A program made the translations under genes and the position numbers. The notes beneath the pieces were generated by a model. That model made no database searches. It was not told the DNA's origin and worked only from the letters and a program-made list of their open reading frames with translations. Shown here one piece after another: positions 9,201 through 16,873 of a stretch of DNA of 59,299 nt (within the stretch, counting starts at the first letter, position 1; the number at the start of each line of letters is the position of its first letter). The stretch covers positions 1-59,299 of the forward strand of contig CASDVE010000024.1 in the NCBI GenBank assembly GCA_949284175.1, in the 5' to 3' direction. This DNA comes from an uncultured Eubacteriales bacterium. Lineage in GTDB: Bacteria; Bacillota; Clostridia; Lachnospirales; Lachnospiraceae.

Positions 9201-10441
9201 ATAAAAGTGAAATACATAAACCAAATAAAGAATGGGTCTTAAAATGGAGTGAAAAATATCCTCGTTTGTATTGGAATTGCCAAAATAGTGATTTTGCTAT
9301 ATATACTATTCCATCAGATATTGAAAATTATGGAACTAGTAAAAAAGATGTTGGGTTAATGATTTTTGAAGATATGATAAGAAGTGGGTATGCATCATGT
9401 GAAAAATATGATAGCTATATTGATTATACTTATGGGTCTTTAAGAAGTAGAGATGAACAAGTTGAGCGAATTGGAAAAAAATACCAAAAAATATATTTAT
9501 ATCGAGAAATAGGGAATATTTATGATAATTATAAATATTTACCAAGATTTAGATATAATGATATAGAAATTATTCAGCCTGAACAAGGAAATTCCTTTAG
9601 AGATATTGATTTAACAATTTTATCTCAGAAAAATGAGTTTGAAGGTATAAAGTTTGAATATCCATTTTATAGGTATAAAAAATGGGAGGATGTAAATTGG
9701 TTTAAAAATAACGATATTGAAAAATATTTATTAAATATGTTTATCTATATCCGAGGAGAAGAGTATTACATTCTTCAAGGTTATTTATCTTCAAAGGATT
9801 TGGAAGAAAAATCATTTCGTGAGATATGGATTCAGATAAGAACATATTTTTTTAAAAAGGATAAGAAAAAAGAATTATTGAATTGGTTTAAGGAAAAAGA
9901 TTTTGAAGGACGTTGGATGCCAGAAGGTTATAACCAATTGTATGAATGTTGCGTTGGTGAATATCCATGGAGTCCTACTATGGTAAATTATTTGGGACAA
10001 GAAGAGGAGCAAAGTTTTTGGCAAGAATCACCAGCGCCTTGTTATCTGATTACAACTGTAAATGATTATATATCAGAAAAAGATTCACCATTTTGTGTAG
10101 AAAAGACAAGTTCATATATGTTTCCAGCTAAGTATCTATTTGAGAAAATGAAATTATCATGGAATAGTGCTTTTGGTTATGATTCGGATGGTAAAACAGT
10201 TATCTATAATGGGCAAAATAATACAATATATATAAATAAACAGTTTTTAAATGATTTTTTAGAGAAGAATGAATTAGATATTGTATGGACTATATTAGGC
10301 GAAAAGCAAAAAATATTAGGGGGATTTGGAAGAGATTTTCCTGGGAGAAGTGAATTTAGTTATAGTTATTATTTAAATGATAATGGTTTAGTAACAAAAA
10401 ATCATGAATTATATAAGATAGTCAACCCTAAGAGGTATTAG
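6254..10441 (+). CDS. Trypsin-like protease-NACHT/STAND NTPase fusion (Avs1B-Avs1C-like)
   Basis: A 1,395-residue three-part defence protein. Residues about 1-200 form a trypsin-like serine protease, with probable catalytic His in VMTVKHNV (about residue 32), Asp in GIDCVF (about 76) and Ser in GISGSPV (about 152). After a helical linker, a NACHT/STAND NTPase follows, with Walker A ITGQGGVGKT (about 399-408), Walker B VPVCIDAINE (about 472-481) and an IVSCRS sensor (near 512). Residues about 700-1395 are a long helical-repeat-like sensor region. In AVAST (Avs) systems the C-terminal repeats recognise phage proteins and NTPase assembly activates the N-terminal effector. Here protease and NTPase are fused, whereas type I systems normally encode them separately. 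It is coupled to the MBL gene by a 4-base overlap and is strongly AT-rich. Confidence 0.85.
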   Translation: MKKIIIGQILKQKKIMGTGFLISSDVVMTVKHNVITADELLEEILEEKEIIFRISENDIIVGQTINLLEAIEKGIDCVFIRLNEVICEKEIQVLVEPDNNITNFECNILGYPKVIKEKIELLGNIIKEKDDELMIYVRKENQLQSYEGISGSPVIISDNIVGIVTKQIDSERIEALPIKYIIEKLGCEDIDIKKRELYSYLMKDIFDFHDLEKKVREIISVAGPRYNKELNIKTGTFNSLSFMLKKDGILERVRIIIERTKECIKKLNEFNKYDNEECLILEANKQEVYYIIDELQNDTIMIGSIYQNEKNLQKIVMRMKQFEKNLREIFEIEKNRFEKKHGDGTYNNKSWRGFMASYMCVFPAQYLDELKDAINIFSEIIRLLDINFLKEINNQAILITGQGGVGKTHLLCDIVRGYLECGIPAILLLGEMFNTNETPDSVIMNRFKKEESIEKLFAWLNEYGNKNNIYVPVCIDAINEVTNNTYWNNNLPLLLAKIEPYSNLKIIVSCRSLYLKEYLEVDKINNMFQLVHSGFDEIEVEALGKFCEFYGVNINYNTIYIPEFMNPLFLKMLCEIAQTKEDKTVVIDDIQTLMNDFFNIKNKTITKKYAEYFSVRDQVVMLALDKIVQYMTDNDQYSISWKNLREIISNMLNEFDIKDKTAGFIKLLISENILRELDNDGMQIAFAYQKFYEYLYSKKYMNTKVEEIIKAVEERKITLGTLEMIQIEYFKHNQREFIHVIGDKIHGEAVESFISGLYWRSENEMNDESINIIEELFSSGLEADMRQVILGLLSVSTKIRCGVNGYYIHDKLKKMNNYKRDFILSFFLLKQYDQIKILSDICERAIFLNKKNISEESILLWKIILCWGTGSNDIKLRDKASKGLTNLFKLYPQDMITILTMFDNVDDDYIHERIWQAIYSALILLREKKYVISVIEYIKNEIIQKKIWPQNVLIRDYLRNIFEFALYQGWYAEEEMELIRPPYKSEIHKPNKEWVLKWSEKYPRLYWNCQNSDFAIYTIPSDIENYGTSKKDVGLMIFEDMIRSGYASCEKYDSYIDYTYGSLRSRDEQVERIGKKYQKIYLYREIGNIYDNYKYLPRFRYNDIEIIQPEQGNSFRDIDLTILSQKNEFEGIKFEYPFYRYKKWEDVNWFKNNDIEKYLLNMFIYIRGEEYYILQGYLSSKDLEEKSFREIWIQIRTYFFKKDKKKELLNWFKEKDFEGRWMPEGYNQLYECCVGEYPWSPTMVNYLGQEEEQSFWQESPAPCYLITTVNDYISEKDSPFCVEKTSSYMFPAKYLFEKMKLSWNSAFGYDSDGKTVIYNGQNNTIYINKQFLNDFLEKNELDIVWTILGEKQKILGGFGRDFPGRSEFSYSYYLNDNGLVTKNHELYKIVNPKRY

Positions 10442-10680
10442 AAAGAATAAAGATCAGATAAGAGTAATTTTATAATTTCTAAAAAAGGATATTAATGATT
10501 GCTTAGAAATTTATATAATACCAATAATATTTGATAACACAGTGAATAAAAGATTGTCAAAATTAGGTTTTATGTGGTAAGAGAGATGATGAATATGCAT
10601 TGTAAATAATAAAGAACAAAAATATGTAGACAATAAATTTTCTAAGGAAAGTATTTTGCATGTAGTCTATTTCCTTCTTC
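10442..10680. other. Gap after the defence genes, no gene seen
   Basis: AT-rich sequence without a coding region or convincing terminator. It ends at the right copy of the direct repeat. Part of it must be the original upstream region of spoIIID, because imperfect similarity to the left repeat begins at about 10662. Confidence 0.5.
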
Positions 10681-10780
10681 CTCTGCATACACTGTAAAAA
10701 AACAGTCAGAGGATCAATTTTGAAGGAGTATATTGAAGAGCGAGCAGTGGAGATTGCGAATTATATTATAGAGAACAATG
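10681..10780 (+). repeat. 100-bp direct repeat, right copy (spoIIID 5' region)
   Basis: Identical over 100 bases to 2295-2394, 8.4 kb upstream, in the same orientation. It covers the leader and first 20 codons of spoIIID. The two copies bracket the intact rloAB genes and the AVAST-like genes. Perfect identity including non-coding bases indicates a recent duplication or ongoing gene conversion. Confidence 0.95.
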
Positions 10781-10941
10781 ATGTGACAGAGCGACTTGTG
10801 CAGATTAACAAGCCTTTGGCACAAAAAGCAAGAGAAGTGCTTGACATTAACAAATCGGAAAGGCATATTCGAGGTGGGCTTGCTACAAAAGAGAAGTATC
10901 TCTATCAACATCAACTAGAACAAAGTAGAATGAGAGGATAG
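10720..10941 (+). pseudogene. spoIIID: SpoIIID lacking its helix-turn-helix segment
   Basis: A TTG-started, 73-residue frame clearly related to SpoIIID, the mother-cell sporulation transcription factor. The N-terminal helix (YIEERAVEIANYIIENN) and the C-terminal part (VTERLVQINKPLA to RHIRGGLATKEKY) are well kept. Compared with the B. subtilis protein recalled from memory, about 19 residues between them are absent, in frame. These correspond to the helix-turn-helix that reads DNA (the TVR...SKSTVHK portion). The join lies exactly at the end of the 100-bp direct repeat. A protein without this segment should not bind its targets normally, so the gene is probably non-functional unless the missing piece is supplied by rearrangement. 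An AGAGGA ribosome site lies 6 bases before the TTG. Confidence 0.8.
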
Positions 10942-10997
10942 TGAAAAGCACTTTTAGGAGGGAATAGGAGGAACACAAGGAGAAATAAGAAATTACG

Positions 10998-12245
10998 ATG
11001 GAGAAAAGAAAATCAAGTCTTAAAAAGAAAATTTATGATATATGTTTTTTCATTTATCATACGTTGAAAATGGATGTCCAATTCATAGATCCAGAAAGTG
11101 AACTGTCCTTGCAGTTATATTATTCTGAAATGCCAGCCATGTTAAAGGATGCAAAAGCACAGGTCAGTTCCTATATTTATCACTATTTTAAAGAGAACAA
11201 ATCGTCCCAATATTTTTATTATACGGATAGTTTTCAACTGAATTATATCGGAGTTGGACTTTGGGAACAAGGAGTTTACGCAGGTGCTTTTGTGTTTGGA
11301 CCATTTTTATCCATGGTTCCAAATGATATTTTTATTTATGATATTTTAAAGCATAACCATCTATCTGGAAATTATCAGTTTGAAATTCGACAGTACTGTA
11401 CGATGATTCCTATTTTAAATATGAATCTATCAAAAAAGATTGGCTACTTTATAAGCAATATGGCGATGACAAAGTTTGAGGATGTAGAAGTCGTTTATTA
11501 TCAAGATCAGATGGTAGAACATGGAGTTTCTGAACCGTTATGGGAAGATGAAAATTCCTATTCTGAGGTAGAAGCCAGATTTCAGATTGAAAATAAGATC
11601 ATGGAAGAAGTGCGTAAAGGGAGAGCAAAAGAGGCTCTTGATATTTTAAGCACCTTTTATTTTGATGCTGCTCATCGAATGCCAGATAATTTAGTGCGTG
11701 TGAATAAAAATTTGGCTTTTACTTATAATACTATGTTGCGGATTGCTGCAAAACAAGGTGGAGTGCATCCTGTCTATCTTCATAGGAGTTCGGATAAATT
11801 TGCAATTTTAATTGAAAAGGCAAACAGTATTAAAGAGCTTGAAAAACTGCATATTACAATGACCATTGAATACTGTAACTTAGTGAAAGCAGTGTCCACA
11901 CATGGATATAGTCTTTTAGTAAAACAGGCAGTTGATTACATCAATCTTTATTTTGAGAGGGAGATTTCGTTACAGCGAATTGCCAATAAGATCAATGTCA
12001 CTCCATCTCATTTGTCAAAAAAATTTAAAAAAGAAACAGGTTTTACGGTTACGGAGTTTATTAATCGAAGAAGAGTAAAAGAGGCAAAAGAATTGTTTAA
12101 AAGGACGGATCATTCCATTACCGACATTGCATTTTTAATAGGATTTGATGATCCAAGTTATTTTTCGGCAGTGTTTCGTAAGTTTACTGGGATGACGCCA
12201 AGGGAATATGTGAAGAAATATAGGGACAAAACTACGAAAAGATAA
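10998..12245 (+). CDS. AraC-family transcriptional regulator
   Basis: A 415-residue regulator. The C-terminal 100 residues carry two helix-turn-helix units of the AraC/XylS type, visible as LQRIANKINVTPSHLSKKF and ITDIAFLIGFDDPSYFSAVF, ending in MTPREYVKKYR. The N-terminal 300 residues are a long sensor-like domain (PocR/GAF-like in appearance, with no transmembrane segments), whose ligand cannot be read. It converges on a GH3 glycosidase gene and shares a bidirectional terminator with it, so control of a carbohydrate function is possible but unproven. The ATG at 10998 is used; GGAG motifs lie 15-25 bases upstream, so the start is not certain. Confidence 0.85.
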   Translation: MEKRKSSLKKKIYDICFFIYHTLKMDVQFIDPESELSLQLYYSEMPAMLKDAKAQVSSYIYHYFKENKSSQYFYYTDSFQLNYIGVGLWEQGVYAGAFVFGPFLSMVPNDIFIYDILKHNHLSGNYQFEIRQYCTMIPILNMNLSKKIGYFISNMAMTKFEDVEVVYYQDQMVEHGVSEPLWEDENSYSEVEARFQIENKIMEEVRKGRAKEALDILSTFYFDAAHRMPDNLVRVNKNLAFTYNTMLRIAAKQGGVHPVYLHRSSDKFAILIEKANSIKELEKLHITMTIEYCNLVKAVSTHGYSLLVKQAVDYINLYFEREISLQRIANKINVTPSHLSKKFKKETGFTVTEFINRRRVKEAKELFKRTDHSITDIAFLIGFDDPSYFSAVFRKFTGMTPREYVKKYRDKTTKR

Positions 12246-12250
12246 AAAAA

Positions 12251-12290
12251 AGAAATCCATTCTTTCAAAGCTTGGATTCCTTTTTTTATA
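12251..12290. terminator. Bidirectional terminator between AraC and GH3 genes
   Basis: Inverted arms AATCCA and TGGATT with an A-run before and a T-run after form a hairpin usable from both sides. It lies between two convergent stop codons. Confidence 0.75.
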
Positions 12291-12294
12291 CTTT

Positions 12295-14016
12295 TTACAG
12301 TCTAGCCTGCCATTTATTTGCCCAAACTAAATCGTTGTAGCTTCCTTTGAACTCAGATTCACCCATGAGTTTATCAACAACCTGTTTGATTGTTTCTGGA
12401 TTGTTGTGGTAAGCGTTGATATAACCTTTTACCATTGTTAAGTCATGTAAATGTGTTGTGTAGTTTAAAGAAACTGCAAAAGTTGGAACTTCCCATACAT
12501 ACCATGGGCAATCGCTACTCATAGCTGTTTTCCATTTTACACGGTAGTTGTTTTCTGCACCGTATCCAACAACGTTAGCGATAACGATTGCAGCGTCAAC
12601 TTCTTCACGATATTTATCTGTACGTCCTTTAACACGTGTGCTTCCGTCATTGATAGAAACTTCAAAACCACGACTTTCAAGTTCTGCTTTAAATCCTTCT
12701 AAAGCGGAAGAAGATGCCATAATTCCGTTTGTTTCTCCTTCTAAGTAGTAAAGACGGATTTTTTTATGAGTTTCTGGACGGATTGGAAGCTGATTTAATG
12801 TATTTTTAACTAATGTGATACCTTTATCAGCTGCGTCAGCACGCATTTTTAAATGTTCTTCACATCCGATGATTTCTAATTCTTTTTCATCTTTTAAAAG
12901 AGTGCCTTCTTCTTTTTTCTTATGAAGGTTTAATTTTGCTTTTAAACCTAAAACTCTTCTAACAGCGTCATTCATACGTTCTTCTGTAATGACACCTTTT
13001 TTGTATCCATTTAACATGAAGTTGTAGTCTTCATCTAAATCGTTGAAGAATAAGAACATATCGCAACCAGCAGCAATAGCAGCAGGAACATAGTCTTCAC
13101 GACGCATTGCAGATGTCATACCTAACATATGAGAAGCATCTGTAATAACCATACCGTTGAATCCTAATTGATCTTTTAAAAGACCTTGGATTAATTCTTC
13201 TGCTAATGTAGCAGGTAAAATGTCTTTATCTTCTAAAGATGGATTTAATTTTTTCTGGTATTCTGGAAGTGCGATGTGACCAGCCATGATCATTTCTACA
13301 CCATTTTCAATGTGTGTAGAGTACACACGACCAAAAGAGTTGTCCCATTCTTCAGGAGAAAGTTCGTTTACACCTAAAACTAAGTGTTGGTCACGTTCTT
13401 CTGTTCCATCACCAGGGAAGTGTTTGATACAAGTGATCATATCTCTTTCAGAGCGGAATCCTTCAATAAATGCACTTGTATATTTGATAACATCGTCAGC
13501 GTTTGTACCATAAGCACGAGTATTAACGATTGTATTTCTCCAGTTGTATAAAATATCAACACATGGATCAAAGTTTACGTTAACACCAAGAGCACTTGCT
13601 TCACGTGCAGATACTAAACCAGCATTGAAAGCAACGCTTGTGTCTTTGGCAGCTTCACACTGAGCACCAGATGCGATATAAGTACCATTTGAGCAAGCAC
13701 CGTTTCCGCCTGAATCGCAGTTTGCAGCGATTAAGAGAGGAATTTTAGAATCTGTTTGTAACTGATTTAATAATTCCTGAATTTGTTTTGCTTCTCCACC
13801 GTGGAAACGAGCACCACCGATGTGATACTTTTCAAGAATCTGTTTATTTGTTAAGTCATTTCCACTGAATTCGTCTTTTCCAAAGAAAAAGAGGTTTGTG
13901 AATAACTGTCCTACTTTTTCTTCTGCTGTCATATTGGAAAGTGTGTTTTCTACCCAATTAATCTGTTCTTCTGACAGATTGTAAGGTTTTGCTGTTAAAT
14001 CAACAATTCTACCCAT
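12295..14016 (-). CDS. Glycoside hydrolase family 3 enzyme (beta-N-acetylglucosaminidase-like)
   Basis: A 573-residue GH3 protein of the NagZ-like branch. It carries CIKHFPGDGTEERDQH (about residues 195-210), the loop that in bacterial beta-N-acetylglucosaminidases contains the catalytic Asp/His pair; the usual KHFPGHG is changed to KHFPGDG but the DxH end is kept. The nucleophile motif MVITDASHMLGM lies near residue 290. No signal peptide is seen, so the enzyme is cytoplasmic and probably acts on imported muropeptides or chitobiose-like sugars. A C-terminal domain (about 390-573) resembles the second GH3 domain. The ATG follows TAGGAGGATATATCAA. It is transcribed alone, divergently from mrp. 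Confidence 0.85.
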   Translation of the reverse strand: MGRIVDLTAKPYNLSEEQINWVENTLSNMTAEEKVGQLFTNLFFFGKDEFSGNDLTNKQILEKYHIGGARFHGGEAKQIQELLNQLQTDSKIPLLIAANCDSGGNGACSNGTYIASGAQCEAAKDTSVAFNAGLVSAREASALGVNVNFDPCVDILYNWRNTIVNTRAYGTNADDVIKYTSAFIEGFRSERDMITCIKHFPGDGTEERDQHLVLGVNELSPEEWDNSFGRVYSTHIENGVEMIMAGHIALPEYQKKLNPSLEDKDILPATLAEELIQGLLKDQLGFNGMVITDASHMLGMTSAMRREDYVPAAIAAGCDMFLFFNDLDEDYNFMLNGYKKGVITEERMNDAVRRVLGLKAKLNLHKKKEEGTLLKDEKELEIIGCEEHLKMRADAADKGITLVKNTLNQLPIRPETHKKIRLYYLEGETNGIMASSSALEGFKAELESRGFEVSINDGSTRVKGRTDKYREEVDAAIVIANVVGYGAENNYRVKWKTAMSSDCPWYVWEVPTFAVSLNYTTHLHDLTMVKGYINAYHNNPETIKQVVDKLMGESEFKGSYNDLVWANKWQARL

Positions 14017-14115
14017 TTGATATATCCTCCTATTACCTGTGTAAAGAATGAAAAAAACAGTAATGCTTTCTCTTATCTCCTAAAAACTAAGAAAGTTACG
14101 AAATATGATTTGTGG

Positions 14116-14140
14116 GAGAAACTAGTAAAATGTGTTTCTC
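14116..14140. repeat. Dispersed hairpin repeat, copy 1
   Basis: GAGAAAC (14116-14122) and GTTTCTC (14134-14140) form a hairpin followed by ATCGTTTT. The same design recurs near 16600, 41790, 44880 and 45430. The rest of the 14017-14477 gap carries divergent promoters and no gene. Confidence 0.7.
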
Positions 14141-14389
14141 ATCGTTTTAGTTTTTCTCATAACTAGATTATTGTAATATGTTATTATGGAAGATAATACG
14201 AAAAATATGTGCATTACTATAAAAATTTTGTGTTTTGTGAAGAAGGGAAACAAAAGAGAACCGTTTTATAAAACATTTGTGAATATTTCTTAGTTTCTTA
14301 TTGTTTTTCTTGCTTATCTATGATATGAATGCTCTGTTTTATGTGGATGGTAGTAGAGTTGGCAGACTATATACATTTAGTTCAGAATG

Positions 14390-14398
14390 TGGTATAAT
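14390..14398 (+). promoter_or_regulatory. Extended -10 promoter of mrp
   Basis: TGGTATAAT (TG-n-TATAAT) about 80 bases before the start codon has the extended -10 form. No good -35 hexamer lies 17 bases upstream, which is common with extended -10 promoters. Confidence 0.5.
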
Positions 14399-14477
14399 CC
14401 AGTAGAAAAAGATGGATTCTAAATCTCAACAGATCTCTATATAGAAACGTTTGAGAACAAAAGAAAGGAGAAAATCA

Positions 14478-15311
14478 ATGAGCGAAAATTGTAACCATGA
14501 TTGTGGAAGTTGTCAATCAAATTGTGGGGAACGAAAAATGGATAAAAGCCAATTTTTAGTACCACTTCATCCACAAAGTAAAGTAAAAAAAGTAATTGGT
14601 ATTGTAAGCGGAAAAGGTGGAGTTGGTAAATCCCTAGTAACTTCTCTTATGGCTGTAAAAATGAATTATCGTAAACATAAAGTTGGAATTTTAGATGGAG
14701 ATATTACAGGACCATCCATTCCAAAAGCGTTTGGACTTCATGATCCATTGATGGCAACAAGAGAAGGAATTATGATTCCAACAACAACACCGACAGGCAT
14801 TGATATTATTTCAACCAATTTAATTCTGCCAGATGAAACGGATCCAGTTATTTGGAGAGGACCTGTGATTGCAGGAGTGATCAAACAATTTTGGAGTGAA
14901 ACCATTTGGAAAGACATTGACTATATGTTCGTAGATATGCCTCCGGGAACAGGGGATGTTCCATTGACAGTATTCCAATCCCTTCCATTGGATGGAATTA
15001 TTATTGTGGCATCTCCACAGGAATTGGTATCCATGATTGTTGCAAAAGCGGTAAAAATGGCACAAAAAATGGAAATTCCAATTCTCGGTTTAGTGGAAAA
15101 TATGAGCTATATCGCATGTCCAGATTGTGGCAAAAAAATCGAAATCTTTGGTAAGAGTCACATTCATGAAATTGCAGAACAATATGGTCTTCCAGTATTG
15201 GCAAAAATTCCAATCGATCCAAGAGTTGCGGATATGATTGATGAAGGAACGATTGAGTTCTTTGAAGAAACTTGGACAGATGAAATAGCAAACGTGTTAG
15301 AAAGTCTATAA
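14478..15311 (+). CDS. mrp: Mrp/NBP35-type P-loop ATPase, iron-sulfur carrier
   Basis: A 277-residue MinD/Mrp-family ATPase. The deviant Walker A motif GKGGVGKS lies near residue 47, followed by the Mrp patterns DGDITGPSIPK, VDMPPGTGD and GLVENMSY. The C-terminal ACPDCGKK gives the CxxC used to bind a bridging 4Fe-4S cluster. The N-terminus is Cys-rich (CNHDCGSCQSNCGE), as in NBP35-type proteins. It works in the cytoplasm, in assembly or transfer of iron-sulfur clusters. The ATG at 14478 is chosen because of AAAGGAG 8 bases upstream; the in-frame TTG at 14451 has no such site. It is followed by its own terminator. Confidence 0.92.
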   Translation: MSENCNHDCGSCQSNCGERKMDKSQFLVPLHPQSKVKKVIGIVSGKGGVGKSLVTSLMAVKMNYRKHKVGILDGDITGPSIPKAFGLHDPLMATREGIMIPTTTPTGIDIISTNLILPDETDPVIWRGPVIAGVIKQFWSETIWKDIDYMFVDMPPGTGDVPLTVFQSLPLDGIIIVASPQELVSMIVAKAVKMAQKMEIPILGLVENMSYIACPDCGKKIEIFGKSHIHEIAEQYGLPVLAKIPIDPRVADMIDEGTIEFFEETWTDEIANVLESL

Positions 15312-15323
15312 AAGGAATCATAT

Positions 15324-15354
15324 AGGGTTGTGCAAAGATGTACAACCCTTTTTG
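15324..15354 (+). terminator. Terminator after mrp
   Basis: AGGGTTGT and ACAACCCT arms with a 10-base loop are followed by TTTTTG. It lies just after the mrp stop and directly upstream of the NUDIX gene. Confidence 0.85.
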
Positions 15355-15375
15355 TATATTAGGAAAGGAATACGC

Positions 15376-15954
15376 ATGATACAGCAATTATATAAAGTAA
15401 TAGAAGATTATCAGCCTATGGGAGAACAAGAAATACAGGATCAAAAAGTGATGCTTGATTATATTCGATTATTTGATAACATTTTAACTAGAGAGAATGC
15501 GTTTGCACATATGACATCATCCCCTTGGATTGTCAATGAAGATTTTACGAAAGTGCTTCTAATTTATCATAGAATCTATGATTCATGGGGCTGGTGTGGT
15601 GGTCACTGTGATGGAGAAGAGGATTTATTAGAAGTGGCGGTAAAAGAAGGAAGAGAAGAAACAGGACTTACGTCTATTCGTCCCCTTTCAAAGGAACTTA
15701 TGGCACTGGATATTTTGCCAGTTCCCCCTCATAAAAAGCGAGGAAAATTTGTGAGTAGTCATGTGCATTTGAATGCGACTTTTTTTTGTATGGCTGATGA
15801 AAAAGAACCACTTCATCATAAAGAGGATGAAAATAAAGGGGCAATGTGGGTGCCATTGGAAGAGGTTTATGAAAAAGTGAATGAATGTGATAAGGATATG
15901 ATTCCTGTTTATAAAAAGTTAAACGAAAAGCTCTCTGCTTTTGCAAAAGACTAG
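15376..15954 (+). CDS. NUDIX hydrolase
   Basis: A 192-residue NUDIX protein. The Nudix box runs from GGHCDGEEDLLEVAV to KEGREETGL (about residues 76-99), with the REE-x-G-type metal-binding Glu residues present. Enzymes of this kind hydrolyse nucleoside-diphosphate-linked compounds; the specific substrate cannot be told. The ATG at 15376 has AGGAAAGG upstream; the longer open frame begins inside the mrp terminator and is not used. It is separated from mrp by a terminator and converges on the next gene. Confidence 0.88.
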   Translation: MIQQLYKVIEDYQPMGEQEIQDQKVMLDYIRLFDNILTRENAFAHMTSSPWIVNEDFTKVLLIYHRIYDSWGWCGGHCDGEEDLLEVAVKEGREETGLTSIRPLSKELMALDILPVPPHKKRGKFVSSHVHLNATFFCMADEKEPLHHKEDENKGAMWVPLEEVYEKVNECDKDMIPVYKKLNEKLSAFAKD

Positions 15955-15981
15955 AGAGCTAGGGAAAATGAAAGATAGAAA

Positions 15982-16506
15982 TTATTCGTTTATTATTTGG
16001 ATTTGGCACATTTTCATCGCCTCTAACGCTGTCTGGTGACTTTTTGGTGTTACGCCAGCACAACAAGAAGCATCCACGATAATGCTTGTTTCAGGAGAAA
16101 ATGCTTTGATGATCATAGCGTTTGAAATGACACAAATATCGGTACAAAGTCCGATGAGTTCTACCTGATCAAAATTTCCTTCTTTTACATAAGAACCAAG
16201 TTCAATACTTCCAAAAGATGGTTTGCAAAAGCAAGGAGCATCTAAGGCAAGAGGAGCGATGATAGGATCGAGTTCCCAACCTTTACTTCCTTCCATGCAG
16301 TGAGAAACAGGGAGATTTTTTCCTTCTTGAGTTGTTAAATAATTGGTTTGATGGGTATCCTTTGTAAAGACGATAGGATTTCCGTCTTTTTGATAGTGTT
16401 CAATTTTTTGTTTAACAGATGGGAGGATTAAAACAGCTTCTTTTGTTCCAAGAGCCCCCGTTGTGAAGTCCGTTTGCATATCGATAACAACTAATAATTT
16501 TTTCAA
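15982..16506 (-). CDS. Isochorismatase-like cysteine hydrolase (nicotinamidase-type)
   Basis: A 174-residue cysteine hydrolase of the isochorismatase superfamily. The catalytic triad is readable: Asp in VVIDMQTDF near the N-terminus, Lys in the CKPSFGS segment, and the nucleophile Cys in IGLCTDICV. A cis-peptide-type AMI loop (SNAMIIKAF) follows. Such enzymes include nicotinamidase (NAD salvage), but the metal-binding His set is not clearly complete, so the specific substrate is open. The TTG at 16506 is preferred because GAAGGAGG lies 8 bases upstream and the protein then starts at the first beta-strand (LKKLLVVID). It is transcribed towards the NUDIX gene. Confidence 0.82.
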   Translation of the reverse strand: MKKLLVVIDMQTDFTTGALGTKEAVLILPSVKQKIEHYQKDGNPIVFTKDTHQTNYLTTQEGKNLPVSHCMEGSKGWELDPIIAPLALDAPCFCKPSFGSIELGSYVKEGNFDQVELIGLCTDICVISNAMIIKAFSPETSIIVDASCCAGVTPKSHQTALEAMKMCQIQIINE

Positions 16507-16539
16507 GTGAAAATCCTCCTTCATTTGCGTGAAATCAAT

Positions 16540-16620
16540 AAGTTATGCAAGAGTGTTTATGATTTTATATGACCACTGCTTGCGAATCAGAGAAACTCGC
16601 AAAGTGTGTTTCTCATCGTT
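16540..16620. repeat. Dispersed hairpin repeat, copy 2 (longest form)
   Basis: Includes ATGCAAGAGTGTTTATG, ATATGACCACTGCTTGCG and the hairpin GAGAAAC (16590-16596)/GTTTCTC (16608-16614) followed by ATCGTT. The stretch from CAAGAG through ATATGACC to the hairpin is similar to 45376-45445. Confidence 0.75.
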
Positions 16621-16777
16621 GTTTACTATTCATTATAAAGAATTATGATTTTGATAGCAACAAGAAAAGGATAAAAATTTTTTGAGTTCTTTCCTTATAT
16701 AAAAGGGAAGAATCAAAGAAGAGAGGATAGGAAAAACAAAGGAATAAAGATTTTATATAGTTTTTATATCTCTTGTA

Positions 16778-16806
16778 TTGATTTATTAAGCAGTTTTTCC
16801 TATAAT
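16778..16806 (+). promoter_or_regulatory. Promoter of ftsH
   Basis: TTGATT (16778-16783) and TATAAT (16801-16806) are separated by exactly 17 bases, a near-consensus sigma-A promoter, about 70 bases before the chosen start codon. Confidence 0.75.
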
Positions 16807-16873
16807 GGTTTTATATGCCTTTTTGGCAAATCCTAACTATAAGGATAAAATAAAAAAAAGGGAGGTGTACCTT

